Source of the DNA: Bacillota bacterium
GTDB lineage: Bacteria > Bacillota_E > Sulfobacillia > Sulfobacillales > Sulfobacillaceae
Direction: 5' to 3'
Length of the DNA: 9,420 nucleotides
NCBI GenBank assembly: GCA_021802225.1
Contig: JAKAAS010000038.1
Span: 1-9,420, forward strand
The translations under genes were made by a program, and so were the position numbers. Below are positions 1 through 7,564 of the stretch, piece after piece. How positions within the stretch are numbered: position 1 is the first letter of the stretch; every line of letters begins with the position of its first letter. The notes beneath the pieces are model-generated. The model was not told the origin of the DNA. It was given only the letters and a program-made list of their open reading frames with translations, and did not search any database.

Positions 1-74
1 GGAGCGGAACGCCACTCAAGAAATTAACGCCTTTCCCCTCACCCCCATTTCCGTGGCAACACTCAGAAACCTTC

Positions 75-1415
75 TCATCGCGTTGTCATCCTCTCAATAA
101 AATCAGTGGTGGTCTGTCCCTGTGCAAACGCCTCCGAGGAGAGGATGCGGCGCAGGAGGGGTAGATTGGTTTTGATACCCTTCACCTCGTATTCATCCAG
201 AGCCCGTTGCATCCGGGTGACGGCATCCTGTCGTGTCAGGGCATGCACAATGAGTTTGCCAATCATCGGATCGTAGTACGGGGGCACGTCAGATCCGCTA
301 GCCACCCCCACGTCATTGCGCACTCCATCACCTCTTGGCAAACGCAAGTGCGTAATGGTGCCAGGAGATGGCAGCATCCTATCAGGGTCTTCCGCATACA
401 CCCGCACCTCGATGGCATGGCCGTCACATGCAATATCCGCTTGCTCAAAATCTAGTGGCTCACCAGATGCTATTCGCAATTGCCAGGCCACTAAATCGAG
501 TCCCGTGACATACTCCGTGACGGGGTGTTCAACCTGCAGTCGCGTGTTCATTTCGAGAAAGTAAAAATTCTTGTCCGCATCGACCAGAAACTCCACGGTG
601 CCAGCATTGACGTAGCCAATGGCGCGCGCTGCGGTCAACGCGGCCTCGCCCATGCGGTTGCGCAGCGCCCCGTCGACAAATGGAGACAGAGCCTCCTCTA
701 CGACCTTTTGATTCCGGCGCTGAATTGAACATTCCCGCTCCCACAGGTACACCCCGTGTCCGTGCGCGTCGCACAGAAGCTGAATTTCGATATGCCGGGG
801 CGACATAATGCGCTTTTCCAGGAACATCTCGCCGTTGCCGAAGTATGCCGTGGCCCGTCCTTGATTAGATGGAAAGGCCTGACGCAACTCTTCTGCGTTG
901 CCCACCTCTTGCATGCCAATGCCTCCGCCACCAGCCGACGCCTTTACCATAACCGGATAGCCAATGCGATTGGCCCACTCCACCGCTGCGTCAACATCGG
1001 AAACTGCCCCGTCCGACCCCGGTACAATGGGGACGCCTGCGCGGCGCATGATATTGCGCGCCTGTACCTTGCCGCCCATAGCCGCAATCGCTGCCGGCGA
1101 CGGGCCGATGAATGTCAATCCGGCATCCAGACAAGCCTGGGCGAAGGTGGCGTTTTCACTCAACAAACCGTATCCGGGGTGTATCCCCTCCGCTCCCGAT
1201 GATTTGGCGGCTTTTACAATGGCCTCAATTTGCAAATAACTCTGCGATACCGGTGCCGGACCAATTCGAACGGCCTCATCTGCCTCCTGAACGTGGAGAG
1301 CCTTCACATCCGCGTCGGAATATACGGCAACCGTAGCAATATCCATCACACGGCACGTCCGAATGATTCGGCGAGCGATTTCTCCTCTGTTTGCGACTAG
1401 CACTTTTGATAGCAT
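75..1415 (-). CDS. accC: Biotin carboxylase subunit of a biotin-dependent acyl-CoA (or acetyl-CoA) carboxylase
   Basis: A cytoplasmic ATP-grasp enzyme that uses ATP and bicarbonate to carboxylate the biotin of a carrier protein, the first half-reaction of acyl-CoA carboxylases. The 446 residues match the free-standing AccC length, so it has no fused carrier or carboxyltransferase domain. From the chosen start the numbering almost equals that of E. coli AccC: VLVANRGEIARR (5-16), HPGYGLLSEN (79-88), K116, K158 before the glycine loop AGGGGIGM (161-168), E199-K200, QRRNQK (232-237), E275, E288/N290/R292 in EMNTRLQVEHP, and R338. The IGM loop in place of RGM/KGM recalls Bacillus YngH-type carboxylases from memory. 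N235 stands where E. coli has His236. The ATG at 1413-1415 is preferred over one ten codons upstream because GAGGAGGA lies 5 bases before it. It is the third minus-strand gene of the operon, 141 bases behind the transporter. No carrier or carboxyltransferase gene is visible before the left edge. The substrate could be acetyl-, propionyl-, methylcrotonyl- or another acyl-CoA. The family call is secure. Confidence 0.94.
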   Translation of the reverse strand: MLSKVLVANRGEIARRIIRTCRVMDIATVAVYSDADVKALHVQEADEAVRIGPAPVSQSYLQIEAIVKAAKSSGAEGIHPGYGLLSENATFAQACLDAGLTFIGPSPAAIAAMGGKVQARNIMRRAGVPIVPGSDGAVSDVDAAVEWANRIGYPVMVKASAGGGGIGMQEVGNAEELRQAFPSNQGRATAYFGNGEMFLEKRIMSPRHIEIQLLCDAHGHGVYLWERECSIQRRNQKVVEEALSPFVDGALRNRMGEAALTAARAIGYVNAGTVEFLVDADKNFYFLEMNTRLQVEHPVTEYVTGLDLVAWQLRIASGEPLDFEQADIACDGHAIEVRVYAEDPDRMLPSPGTITHLRLPRGDGVRNDVGVASGSDVPPYYDPMIGKLIVHALTRQDAVTRMQRALDEYEVKGIKTNLPLLRRILSSEAFAQGQTTTDFIERMTTR

Positions 1416-1420
1416 CAAAT

Positions 1421-1428
1421 TCCTCCTC
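1421..1428 (-). promoter_or_regulatory. Ribosome binding site fixing the biotin carboxylase start
   Basis: Read on the minus strand this is GAGGAGGA, separated by five bases (ATTTG) from the ATG at 1413-1415. It is a near-perfect anti-Shine-Dalgarno match and decides the start against the in-frame ATGs upstream at 1428-1430 and 1443-1445, which have no comparable site. Confidence 0.85.
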
Positions 1429-1556
1429 ATGTCAACTCTATACAACTACTCTCCCGATATGGCCTCCCCCCAACCTCTTAACAGTCCATTCACTCACATT
1501 CATCGCGGGAAAACGCGCACGACAATAGAGCGATGGAAAAGTTCGACGGTATCTCG

Positions 1557-2927
1557 CTAAGAGGCGAGTTCAGTAAGTCCTTCTCCCTTTGTCCGTATGC
1601 CCAAAAGCAGAATGATCAACAGGCAAACAAACGCCACGCCCGCCATAAACCAAAACACGCTGGCGGCTCCTGCGCTAGCGAGTATAGCAAGAACAATGAA
1701 GGGCTGAATCGCTCCTCCCAAATGTCCCCATCCATCCCCCACAGACAATGCAGAGGCACGTGCGCGGGTGGGGAAAATCTCCGCTGTGTACACCAACGCC
1801 TGACCTAAAGCAGAAAAATACGCCATTGCTACGATGGAACTTCCAACGATTGTAATAATTGGCGATGAACTTGTCGCCAAGACGACAAGGCCGGCAACAA
1901 GAATGAGAGTAGAGCCACCGATGGTATATTTACGCTGAATTTTATCTGCAAAAGAGGCCGATATCAGAGCTCCTATCGGAAAGGCAAGATAACTAAGACC
2001 AGTAAATAACAATCCCGACGGGAGAGCGATTCCCATTTTACTTAATAGGGTTGGTTCGTAGATCAAAAATGCGTATATCCACACATACCATAACAACCAA
2101 AAGAAGAAAATCGTAATGGTTCTTACAATGAATTTTTTCCCGAATAACGTCTTTGTCGGAAATTGCGAAACAGCAAGTTCAGTGGGAACACTCGGCACGG
2201 GCGGAAGATCTTCACCTGTCTTTTGCTGGGCGGTGTGCTCCATTCGATTTACAATGGCTTCAGCGCGCTCCCCATGCCCATGGATAACGAGCCATCTCGG
2301 CGATTCTGGAAACCAGCGGTCCCGTAGGAACGGCAACGTAACAATCGGAATCGCTCCCACGAGGAAAATGATGCGCCACCCCCCTGAGATGTTCAATAGA
2401 AATAACATCAGGAACATCGGGGCTGCTAAGCCGAGGCCCAGCCAGATAACGTTTAACGCGATATTTCTTCCCCGCTGCTTGGCAGGCGAAAATTCCGTTG
2501 TGAATGCCGTGGCCAAAGAGAGAAGGGCACCCATGCCAAGCCCAGAGATAAATCGAAATACTGTCAAGGATGCGAGATCCCATGAAAACACGCATAGGAT
2601 AGCTCCCACAATGAGAAGGATAATCGTGACAGTTATGGCAATTCTCCGACCAAAATAGTCTGACAATGTGCCGAGGCTATATGCTCCAATCATGTATGCG
2701 AGTAAATTCGCTGTTACCGGAATTGCTGACTGATTTGTGGTGAAGTGCAACGCCCTTTCCATCGGCAGCAAACTGACGCCGATATTGGTGATGTCCCACC
2801 CAACAGCGAACCAAATAACGGCCATCACGAAAAATACGGACGAACTCAGGCTCCACACAGGAAGACGATCGATCCGCGCATTTAGAAATGCGATTTCCTC
2901 ATTAGACGGCTTTTCGCGTATGGACAT
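1557..2927 (-). CDS. MFS transporter, metabolite:H+ symporter type (carboxylate/aromatic-acid-like)
   Basis: A 456-residue inner-membrane carrier of the major facilitator superfamily, probably importing an organic acid by proton symport. Hydrophobicity suggests 12 helices in two halves joined by a polar loop at about 214-262. Visible signatures are an Asp in helix 1 (GWDITNIG, 43-50), the loop 2-3 motif GTLSDYFGRR (86-95), RFISGLGMG (125-133), the PESPRWL signature (207-213) shared by sugar-porter and aromatic-acid:H+ symporter families, the second-half loop FADKIQRKY (326-334), and EIFPTRARA (383-391). The ATG at 2925-2927 is chosen because GAGGAGG stands 8 bases upstream. The same frame stays open into the preceding synthetase gene, but that extension is the shadow of another frame. 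It lies between an acyl-CoA synthetase (80-base gap) and a biotin carboxylase on the same strand, which implies that it brings in the acid those enzymes process. The substrate is unknown; the fold is certain and the subfamily moderately so. Confidence 0.9.
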   Translation of the reverse strand: MSIREKPSNEEIAFLNARIDRLPVWSLSSSVFFVMAVIWFAVGWDITNIGVSLLPMERALHFTTNQSAIPVTANLLAYMIGAYSLGTLSDYFGRRIAITVTIILLIVGAILCVFSWDLASLTVFRFISGLGMGALLSLATAFTTEFSPAKQRGRNIALNVIWLGLGLAAPMFLMLFLLNISGGWRIIFLVGAIPIVTLPFLRDRWFPESPRWLVIHGHGERAEAIVNRMEHTAQQKTGEDLPPVPSVPTELAVSQFPTKTLFGKKFIVRTITIFFFWLLWYVWIYAFLIYEPTLLSKMGIALPSGLLFTGLSYLAFPIGALISASFADKIQRKYTIGGSTLILVAGLVVLATSSSPIITIVGSSIVAMAYFSALGQALVYTAEIFPTRARASALSVGDGWGHLGGAIQPFIVLAILASAGAASVFWFMAGVAFVCLLIILLLGIRTKGEGLTELAS

Positions 2928-2935
2928 AGCAGACC

Positions 2936-2942
2936 CCTCCTC
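2936..2942 (-). promoter_or_regulatory. Ribosome binding site fixing the MFS transporter start
   Basis: The minus strand reads GAGGAGG followed by eight bases and then the ATG at 2925-2927. This strong site places the start here, instead of 78 codons upstream inside the synthetase gene. Confidence 0.82.
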
Positions 2943-2952
2943 ATCGCTTATC

Positions 2953-2967
2953 TTTGTGTCACACAAA
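2953..2967. promoter_or_regulatory. Perfect 7-1-7 palindrome in the gap between synthetase and transporter genes
   Basis: TTTGTGT-C-ACACAAA is perfectly symmetric over 15 bases. It sits in the 80-base gap behind the acyl-CoA synthetase stop and 26 bases before the transporter ATG. A one-base centre makes an RNA hairpin poor (at best six pairs with a three-base loop and no U tract), so a dimeric protein-binding site is the better reading. The half-site TTGTGT also occurs at 4803-4808 in the divergent promoter region, which would fit one regulator acting at both places. No clear promoter was found around it. Which protein binds is unknown. Confidence 0.45.
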
Positions 2968-3007
2968 TTCTTCGTTATGCACGTAATGATTTCACTTCGG
3001 CCGGCAT

Positions 3008-4705
3008 CTACGGATTTACCGGCTCTCCTCCAGCTTGCGTTTTCTCCTCTCTCTGGCGTAAAACACTTCGCTGTATTTTTCCTGAAGGAGTCATCGGAAA
3101 GTCTTTCACAAATTCGACTATCCTGGGGTACTCGTGAGCGGCCAGACGAATTTTGACCCATTGCTTTAACTCATCCATTAACTCGGCGCTTTCTTTCGAT
3201 GAGTCGACAAGTTGCACAAAGGCTTTGACAACTTGCCCCCGCACGGGATCTGGGGCCCCGACAACCGCTGCCATGAGCACATCAGCATGTTTGACCAGTA
3301 CCTCTTCAACTTCGGCTGGTCCAATTCGATACCCAGCCGAGGAAATGATGTCATCTTCGCGCCCAGAAAAAGTAAAATAACCCTCTTCATCTTGCTGTCC
3401 CATGTCTCCAGTTCGCAGCCAATCACCAGTAAATTTACTTGCGGTTGCCTCCGGTCGATTCCAGTATTTTAGGAACATCACGGGATCCGGGCGCAACACA
3501 GCTATCTCACCAACGCAGCCATTGACGACTTCTTTTCCGCTTTTGTCGACAATCGCCACCTTATGGCCAGGCATTGCGCGCCCCATAGAATTTGGTTTGG
3601 GCTGAAATATGGTGTGGGAGTTTGCCAGTACCATGTTGCATTCGGTCTGCCCATAAAATTCGTTGATGTTGATGCCAAGCGTTTCGCGTGCCCACTCCAC
3701 TGTTTGCTGACCGAGAGGCTCCCCCCCACTCGCCATGCTTCGTATGTCTAAACTCCACCGGTTCCGCGGGTTTTCAACTTGCCGCATCATTTTAATGGCC
3801 GTTGGAGGGAGAAACAGATTTCGAATTCCCCACTTCTCAAGCATGGAATAGGCTTCTTCCGGGTCAAATTTTTCCATTCGTCTTGCGAGAACTGGTACTC
3901 CCCAATGGAGAGCGGGGAATAAAACATCAAACATCCCCCCTATCCACGCCCAGTCCGCAGGAGTCCATATAACATCACCCGGCCGCGGAAACAAATCATG
4001 CGACAGACTCACACCAGGCAAGTGACCCAATAGAACCTGGTGGGCATGCAACGCGCCCTTTGCGGCTCCGGTTGTCCCAGATGTATATATAATCACGGCA
4101 GGATCGTCGTGATGGGTCATAACCGCCTGAATTTGGGTTGAGCTGTTGGCAAGTAGGCCAGCCAGTAGGCTTGTACCCGGGACCGATTCGTCCACCAGAA
4201 TGACATGTTCTAGGTCTGGCAGTTTATTCCGATTGTCCATGATCACACTTGCGTGTGCTTTGTCCGTCACAAGAACTTTTGCGTTGCTGTCATTTAATCG
4301 ATAAATAAGGGCTTCTGGGCCAAAGAGAACAAACAGAGGAACCACAATTGCACCGAGTTTGTATCCACTAATGTGGGCAACGACAAGCTCTGGGCACTGT
4401 GAGAGGAAAACGGCCATCCGGTCACCACGTTGCAGCCCTAACCCGCGCAGCACGTTGGCAAACCGGTCAGACACCGTAGCCAAATCCCAAAATGTCCACT
4501 TTTCGTGACCACCGTTCCCCTTGTCGTAAATAATTGCTACTTGCCCTCTGTGGGCGGCACGTTTATCGGACACATCGCAGCCGATATTGTAGTATTCCGG
4601 CACATTCCACGAAAACTGATCTTGAATCACAGGGTACGGTGATTGGTCTTGAGCGGCCTTCTCCCAAAAGTCTGATTCGTAGCTAGATGACCATGGACAA
4701 CCCAT
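3008..4705 (-). CDS. AMP-forming acyl-CoA synthetase (medium-chain/acetyl-CoA-synthetase-like)
   Basis: A member of the ANL adenylate-forming superfamily that joins a carboxylic acid to CoA through an acyl-adenylate, using ATP. The 565 residues are complete. The motifs, in order, are: phosphate loop IYTSGTTGAAKG (206-217), where Ala replaces the usual Pro before Lys; SGGEP (327-331); EFYGQTE (349-355); DWLRTGD (428-434); the hinge GREDDIISSAGYRIG (448-462); and the catalytic-lysine motif PMTPSGKIQR (537-546, K543). The N-terminal WNVPEYYNIG region and the YGQTE form resemble medium-chain and acetate-type synthetases, not long-chain FadD enzymes; the specific acid cannot be deduced. The ATG at 4703-4705 follows GGGAGG by nine bases. 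An in-frame ATG 26 codons upstream lacks such a site. It is the first gene of the minus-strand operon, diverges from the PucR-type regulator, and supplies the CoA thioester that the downstream biotin carboxylase system presumably carboxylates. Confidence 0.94.
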   Translation of the reverse strand: MGCPWSSSYESDFWEKAAQDQSPYPVIQDQFSWNVPEYYNIGCDVSDKRAAHRGQVAIIYDKGNGGHEKWTFWDLATVSDRFANVLRGLGLQRGDRMAVFLSQCPELVVAHISGYKLGAIVVPLFVLFGPEALIYRLNDSNAKVLVTDKAHASVIMDNRNKLPDLEHVILVDESVPGTSLLAGLLANSSTQIQAVMTHHDDPAVIIYTSGTTGAAKGALHAHQVLLGHLPGVSLSHDLFPRPGDVIWTPADWAWIGGMFDVLFPALHWGVPVLARRMEKFDPEEAYSMLEKWGIRNLFLPPTAIKMMRQVENPRNRWSLDIRSMASGGEPLGQQTVEWARETLGININEFYGQTECNMVLANSHTIFQPKPNSMGRAMPGHKVAIVDKSGKEVVNGCVGEIAVLRPDPVMFLKYWNRPEATASKFTGDWLRTGDMGQQDEEGYFTFSGREDDIISSAGYRIGPAEVEEVLVKHADVLMAAVVGAPDPVRGQVVKAFVQLVDSSKESAELMDELKQWVKIRLAAHEYPRIVEFVKDFPMTPSGKIQRSVLRQREEKTQAGGEPVNP

Positions 4706-4714
4706 TTTGAAATT

Positions 4715-4720
4715 CCTCCC
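4715..4720 (-). promoter_or_regulatory. Ribosome binding site fixing the acyl-CoA synthetase start
   Basis: The minus strand reads GGGAGG, nine bases before the ATG at 4703-4705. It selects this codon over the upstream in-frame ATG at 4781-4783. Confidence 0.78.
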
Positions 4721-4800
4721 ACAGCAAAAATCTGTATTGCGAGGCTCCGAAGTACTTTTACTTATGTGTCTGGCCAACTGCATCCGGCTAGATGTGACCT

Positions 4801-4832
4801 CATTGTGTTTAATAATTAATCCGATTACAATG
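4801..4832. promoter_or_regulatory. Divergent promoter/operator region with inverted repeat CATTGT ... ACAATG
   Basis: Between the divergent synthetase and regulator genes, the perfect 6-bp arms CATTGT (4801-4806) and ACAATG (4827-4832) flank a 20-base AT-rich centre. Because the arms mirror each other, each strand reads as a vegetative-type promoter. On the plus strand, TTGTGT (4803-4808), 17 bases, then TACAAT (4826-4831). On the minus strand, TTGTAA, 17 bases, then CACAAT. The plus promoter would start RNA near 4838 for the regulator. The minus promoter would start near 4795 and give the operon a leader of about 90 bases. The two could not be occupied together, so a protein on the repeat could switch between them. 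The repeat is directly visible; promoter function is inferred from partial consensus matches. Confidence 0.45.
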
Positions 4833-4846
4833 TCTATTAAAACGAA

Positions 4847-6664
4847 ATGGGGTATTCTGATTTGTCAACATTTGATAAGACTCCTGCAGTAAAGGGGAAT
4901 CAAGAAGACTTCTCCGCAGAAGACGAAAGACTGATCCACGAACCTATAAAGTGGGTCGCCAATTTTGGGAAAGTAGGTGCCGAAATCGCCGCGCTCGCGC
5001 CCCTCCAGCAAGTACTCAATCGCATCTGCGAAATTACGCGAGAGATGCTGAGAACCGACATTGGCTACATTACACTGTGCAACCCACCCGAAAAGGTTGT
5101 GGAGGTACGCGCCAGCGCCGGTACCAGCCCAGCTTTCATTGGCACTGCAGTGAGATATGGCGAAGGCATCGGGGGACGAGTCATTGAGACACGCGAGCCA
5201 ACAATATTCACGGATTATGCGAAGGATTCCCGGAGCGATCCCAAGGCCGCTATGGCAATTCGCCACGAACAAATTACAGCAGGAATCGCCGTGCCACTGT
5301 ACGTTGGGGCTGACGTAATTGGCGTCCTATTCGCTGTAACTCGCATACCTCGCAATTTCACCAAGGATCACGTGATGCTGCTGATGAGTTTAGGCACGCT
5401 GGCCAGTGTCGCAATAAGGAATGCCCAATTATTCGCGCAAACAAACCGTCTACTGCAAATTCATCAAGACTTGCTCGATACTCCTCATTCCAGCGAAAAT
5501 GACGGTATCACGCAGGCACTGTCTTCCCTATCACGTCTTCTCAAATGCGACGCTTGGTATATTGATTCCCTTGGCCACGCAAGCCAGCATATATGCTGGC
5601 CGGGTTCGGAATTGGAATGTGAATTAGACAATATAGTGGACGTGCCTGCTATGATAAAAGGTTCCGAACGGTTCCGAACTCCTTTTGAATTTTGCCACGA
5701 TGAAGTGAACGGGCTCATGGTCGCACTGATGCTGCAGGACAATCAGATCGTCGGATACTTACTGGTGCTCAGATCGGGGAGCGGATTTGACGAAATAGAC
5801 CACATCGCGATCGAACGCGCTTCATCCTTGATTATAATAACGACGTCTCGGCAGGAAATCGCCCAGGCACTCAGATTAGATTTACAAAACAGTTTGCTGC
5901 ATGACATTCTTGTCCAGCCGAACATGGGTGTCGCGATGGAGCGCGCCAAGTATTTGCAAGTAGATCTTTGTCAGCCGCACAAAATCTTACTCGCTGTTTT
6001 TGATCCGCAGTCAACGGAGCTACCCTCTCCTGAATACATCGAGTCTATCAACCGCAGACTGAAATCGCTCCGCCCATTCGTAAATCGGCAATTACCTTAT
6101 TTACTGTCTCATGTGTCAGGCACGCAATTCATTGCACTGGTTGGTGCACATCGCCACGTAGATATTGCGAAAGAACTTCGGCGTATATTGCAACCTGAAT
6201 TTCCTGAGTTACGGATTTCAGTAATAGTCAGTTCAGTGTGTTCCGTGCCTGAAGGCTATGCTGAATTAATGCTCAAAGTAAAGAAATTAGTCCCTTGGTT
6301 AACCATGCTAAATTTTCATGGCTCTATAGTGGATATGGATCGCATCGACCCATTTTTGCTCCTTTTTGATCCGTCAAATATCGACGTATTACAGCGTTTC
6401 TGCAAGCAAATACTGGATCCTATCTATCGATACGATCAACAGCACTCCGCGAATTTACTACTGACGCTAAAAGCATTCCTTGACAATGAAAGTGAATTGC
6501 GGCCTACCGCTGCAAATCTTCATATTCACTACAATTCTCTTCGATATCGGCTCGAGAGAATCCAAAATGTATTTTCGATCGATCTGTCCGATACCTATAT
6601 GCGGCAAAGATTGCGAATGGCTTTCCTTCTAGATTCTGTCCTTCACATTTATGGACATATCTAG
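4847..6664 (+). CDS. GAF-domain PucR/CdaR-type transcriptional regulator
   Basis: A 605-residue cytoplasmic DNA-binding regulator. The N-terminal part (about 45-195) has the pattern of a GAF ligand-sensing domain: LRTDIGYITLCN, GEGIGGRVIETREPTIFTDY, ITAGIAVPLYVGADVIGVLF, and the closing helix VMLLMSLGTLASVAIRNAQLF. A second sensor-like segment (about 205-330) has no recognisable motif. Then comes the degenerate GGDEF-like middle domain of the CdaR/PucR group (about 350-490), and finally the PucR C-terminal helix-turn-helix (about 537-600: LLLTLKAFLDNESELRPTAANL, then HYNSLRYRLERI). The family usually activates adjacent catabolic genes in response to a pathway metabolite. Divergence over 141 bases from the acyl-CoA synthetase operon points to control of that operon. 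The ATG at 4847 has no clear ribosome binding site; a TTG five codons later (4862-4864) with GGGG nine bases upstream is an alternative. The ligand and direct target are inferred. Confidence 0.9.
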   Translation: MGYSDLSTFDKTPAVKGNQEDFSAEDERLIHEPIKWVANFGKVGAEIAALAPLQQVLNRICEITREMLRTDIGYITLCNPPEKVVEVRASAGTSPAFIGTAVRYGEGIGGRVIETREPTIFTDYAKDSRSDPKAAMAIRHEQITAGIAVPLYVGADVIGVLFAVTRIPRNFTKDHVMLLMSLGTLASVAIRNAQLFAQTNRLLQIHQDLLDTPHSSENDGITQALSSLSRLLKCDAWYIDSLGHASQHICWPGSELECELDNIVDVPAMIKGSERFRTPFEFCHDEVNGLMVALMLQDNQIVGYLLVLRSGSGFDEIDHIAIERASSLIIITTSRQEIAQALRLDLQNSLLHDILVQPNMGVAMERAKYLQVDLCQPHKILLAVFDPQSTELPSPEYIESINRRLKSLRPFVNRQLPYLLSHVSGTQFIALVGAHRHVDIAKELRRILQPEFPELRISVIVSSVCSVPEGYAELMLKVKKLVPWLTMLNFHGSIVDMDRIDPFLLLFDPSNIDVLQRFCKQILDPIYRYDQQHSANLLLTLKAFLDNESELRPTAANLHIHYNSLRYRLERIQNVFSIDLSDTYMRQRLRMAFLLDSVLHIYGHI

Positions 6665-7243
6665 GAACCTGTCCAAAAATTCACGATAGGACCCGCCCCG
6701 AATTTTGCTGAAGCTCTGCGTACCCCTGCCATTCGCGCTCAGAGAGATTATTTTCTTAGGCTGGGGCTCTTCAAAGATGTTATTGGATATGTCAACACTA
6801 CCTGCAGGAACATAGCATTATATCCCTGCCACCGCTACCAATTCCATAGCTGCGGTGCCCCAATTCCTGAGCCGCGCCTCCTGACTTACACGGGCTCGTA
6901 CGCCCCAATGTTGATCCGAGCTTCAGCGGGGGCCCCACAAGAGTTTCCGGACAGGGTGGCTCAAAATTAGTGACGACAACCAGGATTGCACGGTGGTGAC
7001 AACGGATTGCATGCTGAGAGATCCCTGGTTTTTACCAGTAAGGAGGCTAAAACGCCCATAATTCCGCAATTTTTGCCGAACATTCCTCGACGGCGAAATG
7101 GCGCGGAGTCCGGAATGACAGAGATCTCGTGCGGATCTCATCTGGGGATGTATGTAAAATTATGAAGTGGCCCCCTTTATTCCGCCGACTCGCGCCACCC
7201 GCTTTATTTAATATTTCCGGGATCAGTGGGTTTGCCCATCCGG
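6665..7243. other. Gene-free stretch with possible insertion-sequence remnant
   Basis: No convincing gene is found on either strand. Directly after the regulator stop lies CCTGTCCAAAAA (6668-6679). Its near mirror TTTCCGGACAGG follows at 6944-6955, matching inverted in 10 of 12 positions and bounding about 290 bases. Two further AT-rich tracts, GTGGCTCAAAATTAGTGAC (6956-6974) and, on the minus strand, CCACTTCATAATTTTACAT (7154-7172), resemble the sort of sub-terminal repeat seen at some IS21-like ends, though this is from memory. The small open frames are short, and none carries a transposase motif I can name. A decayed mobile element is the best guess. No rho-independent terminator with a T tract was seen after the regulator. 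Confidence 0.25.
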
Positions 7244-7564
7244 CTAATTTTGATCAGCACCTTTTGGGCACAGGCCCCCCGAGAAAACCACAACCTTGCA
7301 GTCGAGCAACCGGTACCCGTAAAGCTCGTTGAGCGCGTTGCAGCGCGCCATGCGTGTGCGTTCGTGAGGATTTGACTCAATACCATCCCGCCGAAGTATC
7401 GCCGGCGGCAAGGCGGCGCCAATTGCATTTGCATGCCCCTCGGCAGTTAAGAATCACCAGGTCCGGACCGTGGCGGCAGATTCACGACCATTGACGAAAA
7501 TACTTGCCGCCGCCTCGGCCAGCCCGTATGGACTTCTGCAGACTGCTGGGGAAAGACCCCTCAT
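7244..7564 (-). pseudogene. Coding-like remnant of unknown family with one in-frame TGA
   Basis: From an ATG at 7562-7564 a single minus-strand frame runs 36 codons to a TGA at 7454-7456, then 69 more codons to TAG at 7244-7246. The translation on both sides looks protein-like: SPYGLAEAAASIFVNG before the TGA, and GHANAIGAALPPAIL and LYGYRLLDCKVVVFSGG after it. This is unlike the arginine/proline-rich product of the overlapping frames. I cannot name the family. The ATG is preceded by a GGAGG-rich run only one base away, too close for a good ribosome binding site. The same frame upstream (about 7565-7740) also reads plausibly in patches but contains a stop near 7577. A broken gene next to another broken gene is the simplest view; TGA recoding is possible but has no support here. 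Confidence 0.35.

Noticed and set aside
1..74. Possible start of the next operon gene left of the biotin carboxylase
   Set aside because: On the minus strand a TTG near 22 follows a purine-rich stretch and stays open to the edge, but six codons are not enough to support a gene.
1553..1568. Hairpin CTCGC-loop-GCGAG overlapping the transporter stop codon
   Set aside because: It has only five base pairs and no T tract, so there is no support for a terminator. The operon can continue into the biotin carboxylase.
2116..2658. 180-codon plus frame inside the MFS gene
   Set aside because: It is antisense to a clearly real transporter gene, has no ribosome binding site and no motif.
4781..4794. CATC-6-GATG inverted repeat in the divergent region as a second operator
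   Set aside because: Four-base arms are expected by chance in a region this size.
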